From contig NZ_JANIOC010000010.1 of the NCBI RefSeq assembly GCF_024733565.1, positions 1-42,913 of the forward strand: a DNA stretch of 42,913 nt, given 5' to 3'. The number at the start of each line of letters is the position of its first letter. The first letter of the stretch is position 1. The notes under the pieces are model-generated. The model worked only from the letters and a program-made list of their open reading frames with translations. It was not told where the DNA came from and did no database searches. This document shows, one piece after another, positions 41,450-42,913 of this stretch. The stretch is from Rossellomorea sp. SC111 (GTDB taxonomy: Bacteria > Bacillota > Bacilli > Bacillales > Bacillaceae_B). Both the position numbers and the translations under genes were made by a program.

Positions 41450-41517
41450 GATTTAGGGTTTAGTATGGTAGAATTTTTATAAAGAAGACAATTTTTGTGA
41501 AAGGTCAAAGGGTTAGG

Positions 41518-42786
41518 ATGATTATTTTTAATCAGGATGTCATTAATAATTTCTTTTATATCATTTTGAGTATTTTTTTAATTTTTTTCCTTGTTGAAAA
41601 AAAGATGATACACGGTTGGTATACAAGGTTAGCAACCCTTGTTTCTTTAAGCATCGCCATTATAATGTGCATGCTTTCCCCTATATACAATAACCCATAT
41701 TGTGTTCACGATCTCAGAATGATCCCGTTTGTTCTTGGCATTCTGTATGGCGGTCCATTGACAGGTATCGCATTGCTTGCTGTCTTATTGGTATCCAGGA
41801 CGATGATCTACAGTTGGAGTGTGGTGGCATTCGTGATTTATGCAGTGATCTACCTCTTGACGCTCATCGGGATGAAATGGTTCGACTTCAACCGGTTATC
41901 AAGCAGGAAGAAGATCATCTTCTCAGTGGTGCTTTTTACGATTCATTCCATCGTAGCGGCTCTTATTGCGAAGGCAATGACTGTGTTTGTAATTGACGAA
42001 AGCTATCTAATAAATTTCATTTTCCTCCCTTCACTGGGCATGCTGATCCTGACATACATATGTGAGACGTTGCTGAAACAAATTCAAATCAAACAAGCAC
42101 TTGTGAAGATAGAAAAGATGGAAGTACTCGCCCAGCTTGCTGCGAGCATTTCCCATGAGGTGAAAAATCCTTTGACGGTGATCAAAGGTTTCCTGAGACT
42201 GCTCCATCAAGAAAATCTTCCCGTGGGGAAAAGGGAACAATATCTAACCATTGCATCATCCGAACTGAACCGGGCAGAAGAAATCATCAACGATTATCTC
42301 ACATTTGCCAAACCTGATCCGGATCATGTGGAGAATATCTCCATTTCGGAGCAACTTAATAAGCTCGCCGACATGGTTGAGCCCTTGAGCAATCAACAAT
42401 CGGTACTCGTACATAAACAAATCCAGGATGCCTCCATCGTAGGGAACACCCGCAGTTTTCAACAGGCATTTCTCAACATCATCAAAAACGCCATCGAATC
42501 CATGCCTGACGGAGGTACACTCAACATCTTTTCGAAGGTTCAAAAAGGGACGGTAAGCATTTCCATCACTGATACCGGCGTCGGAATGACCCCGGATCAA
42601 AAAGAGAGACTCGGCGAACCCTATTTCTCTACAAAGGAAAAAGGAACGGGCCTCGGACTGATGGTTTCTTACCGGATCATCGAAGCCATGAGGGGGGTCA
42701 TTACCGTGGAGAGTCGAGTGGGCAAAGGCACGACTTTTCAGATTGTGTTCCCTGTGGATCAAGTGAAGGACCCTTCATCTGTATAG
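41518..42786 (+). CDS. Membrane sensor histidine kinase, KinB-like
   Basis: A 422-aa kinase. The first 190 residues hold about six transmembrane helices of the 5TMR-LYT type (RMIPFVLGILYGGPLTGIAL is characteristic). The dimerisation/phosphoacceptor motif AASISHEVKNPLTVIKGFLR has His213. The ATPase domain shows NIIKNAIESMPDGG, DTGVGM, FSTKEKGTGLGL and GKGTTFQIVFP. It matches sporulation phosphorelay kinases such as KinB in length and layout. No response regulator is adjacent, as expected for a kinase feeding Spo0F. The ATG at 41518 follows AAAGGGTTAGG; an in-frame GTG at 41497 has no ribosome site. Confidence 0.88.
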   Translation: MIIFNQDVINNFFYIILSIFLIFFLVEKKMIHGWYTRLATLVSLSIAIIMCMLSPIYNNPYCVHDLRMIPFVLGILYGGPLTGIALLAVLLVSRTMIYSWSVVAFVIYAVIYLLTLIGMKWFDFNRLSSRKKIIFSVVLFTIHSIVAALIAKAMTVFVIDESYLINFIFLPSLGMLILTYICETLLKQIQIKQALVKIEKMEVLAQLAASISHEVKNPLTVIKGFLRLLHQENLPVGKREQYLTIASSELNRAEEIINDYLTFAKPDPDHVENISISEQLNKLADMVEPLSNQQSVLVHKQIQDASIVGNTRSFQQAFLNIIKNAIESMPDGGTLNIFSKVQKGTVSISITDTGVGMTPDQKERLGEPYFSTKEKGTGLGLMVSYRIIEAMRGVITVESRVGKGTTFQIVFPVDQVKDPSSV

Positions 42787-42800
42787 GTGGAGGGTTTTTC
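42770..42800 (+). terminator. Terminator after the kinase
   Basis: ACCCTTCATC pairs with GGTGGAGGGT, with G-T pairs, and is followed by TTTTT. The left arm lies within the last codons. Confidence 0.8.
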
Positions 42801-42826
42801 TACTTTAATAAGGGGTGTCGACCGTG

Positions 42827-42913
42827 AACAAGGAGCCTCCGCTTTTCGTGTTGTCCAGCTCCGGCGGCTAGTCCCTCGAGGTCATAAGCTAAATTGGCCA
42901 GAAAGGCAAAATG
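42827..42913. repeat. CCCTCGAGGTCATAAG element, copy 3, cut by window end
   Basis: A right-end-like fragment (GAACAAGGAGCCTCCGCTTT, from 42833) is followed directly by a new left end: GTCCAGCTCCGGCGGCTAG and then TCCCTCGAGGTCATAAGC. This suggests a tandem or partly deleted pair. The rest lies beyond the window. Confidence 0.7.

Overview
The window looks like chromosome of a mesophilic, spore-forming Bacillus-like Firmicute. Supporting signs are strong AGGAGG-type ribosome sites, a His-Gln-Gly-Cys-Leu-Gly tRNA run, sporulation-associated genes (prkA, yhbH, a KinB-like kinase), Rex and PurR operators, and dispersed palindromic repeats of a kind I remember from Bacillaceae genomes. The order queG - amidase - trmL - prkA - yhbH matches the B. 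subtilis yhb locus as I recall it, and a B. subtilis tRNA cluster also lies near that locus. Genus assignment (for example Rossellomorea or a relative) is a guess. I see no prophage, CRISPR array or intact insertion sequence.

Layout. 1-560: tail of a tRNA operon with terminator. 720-11272: a carbohydrate locus, all on the + strand. It holds two CUT1 permeases and a lipoprotein binding protein (no ATPase), a YesM/YesN-type two-component system, then ThuA, two Gfo/Idh/MocA dehydrogenases and a TIM-barrel isomerase. 11273-11899: gene-free stretch with a 16-bp hairpin and a repeated motif. 11900-21160: B3/4-domain protein (-), queG, amidase-domain protein, trmL, NfrA-like flavin reductase, a 29-aa membrane microprotein (-), prkA, two paralogous small acidic proteins, yhbH and a STAS-domain protein. 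21185-28623: rpiA (-), Gfo/Idh, membrane-anchored hydrolase, YciI-like protein, APH-fold kinase with an overlapping zinc-ribbon protein, proC, a Gly/Pro-rich protein plus SIMPL protein (-), and ldh (-). 28958-37733: AAC(6')-like acetyltransferase, histidine phosphatase, purine permease (-), RocB-like peptidase, cydDC and a nitroreductase (-). 37734-38628: a repeat-rich gene-free region. 38629-42913: microprotein (-), LacI regulator, membrane microprotein, small membrane protein, ATP-grasp ligase, KinB-like kinase and the start of another repeat.

How the genes work together. The first locus reads as a complete sense-import-degrade unit for an unidentified glycoside or sugar. It has no glycoside hydrolase and no sugar kinase. 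NAD-dependent Gfo/Idh enzymes plus ThuA and a xylose-isomerase-like TIM barrel suggest chemistry through a 3-keto-sugar intermediate; this is inference. Two separate genes for oxygen-limited metabolism, ldh and cydDC, carry near-perfect Rex operators. The purine permease has an inverted pair of PurBox-like sites. prkA has a good sigma-E promoter candidate.

The most unusual features are the small proteins missed by length cutoffs and the palindromic repeats. In the repeats, two oppositely oriented relatives near 38 kb keep pairing in their terminal stems while the stem sequence changes, and one of them contains a second kind of repeat nested inside it.
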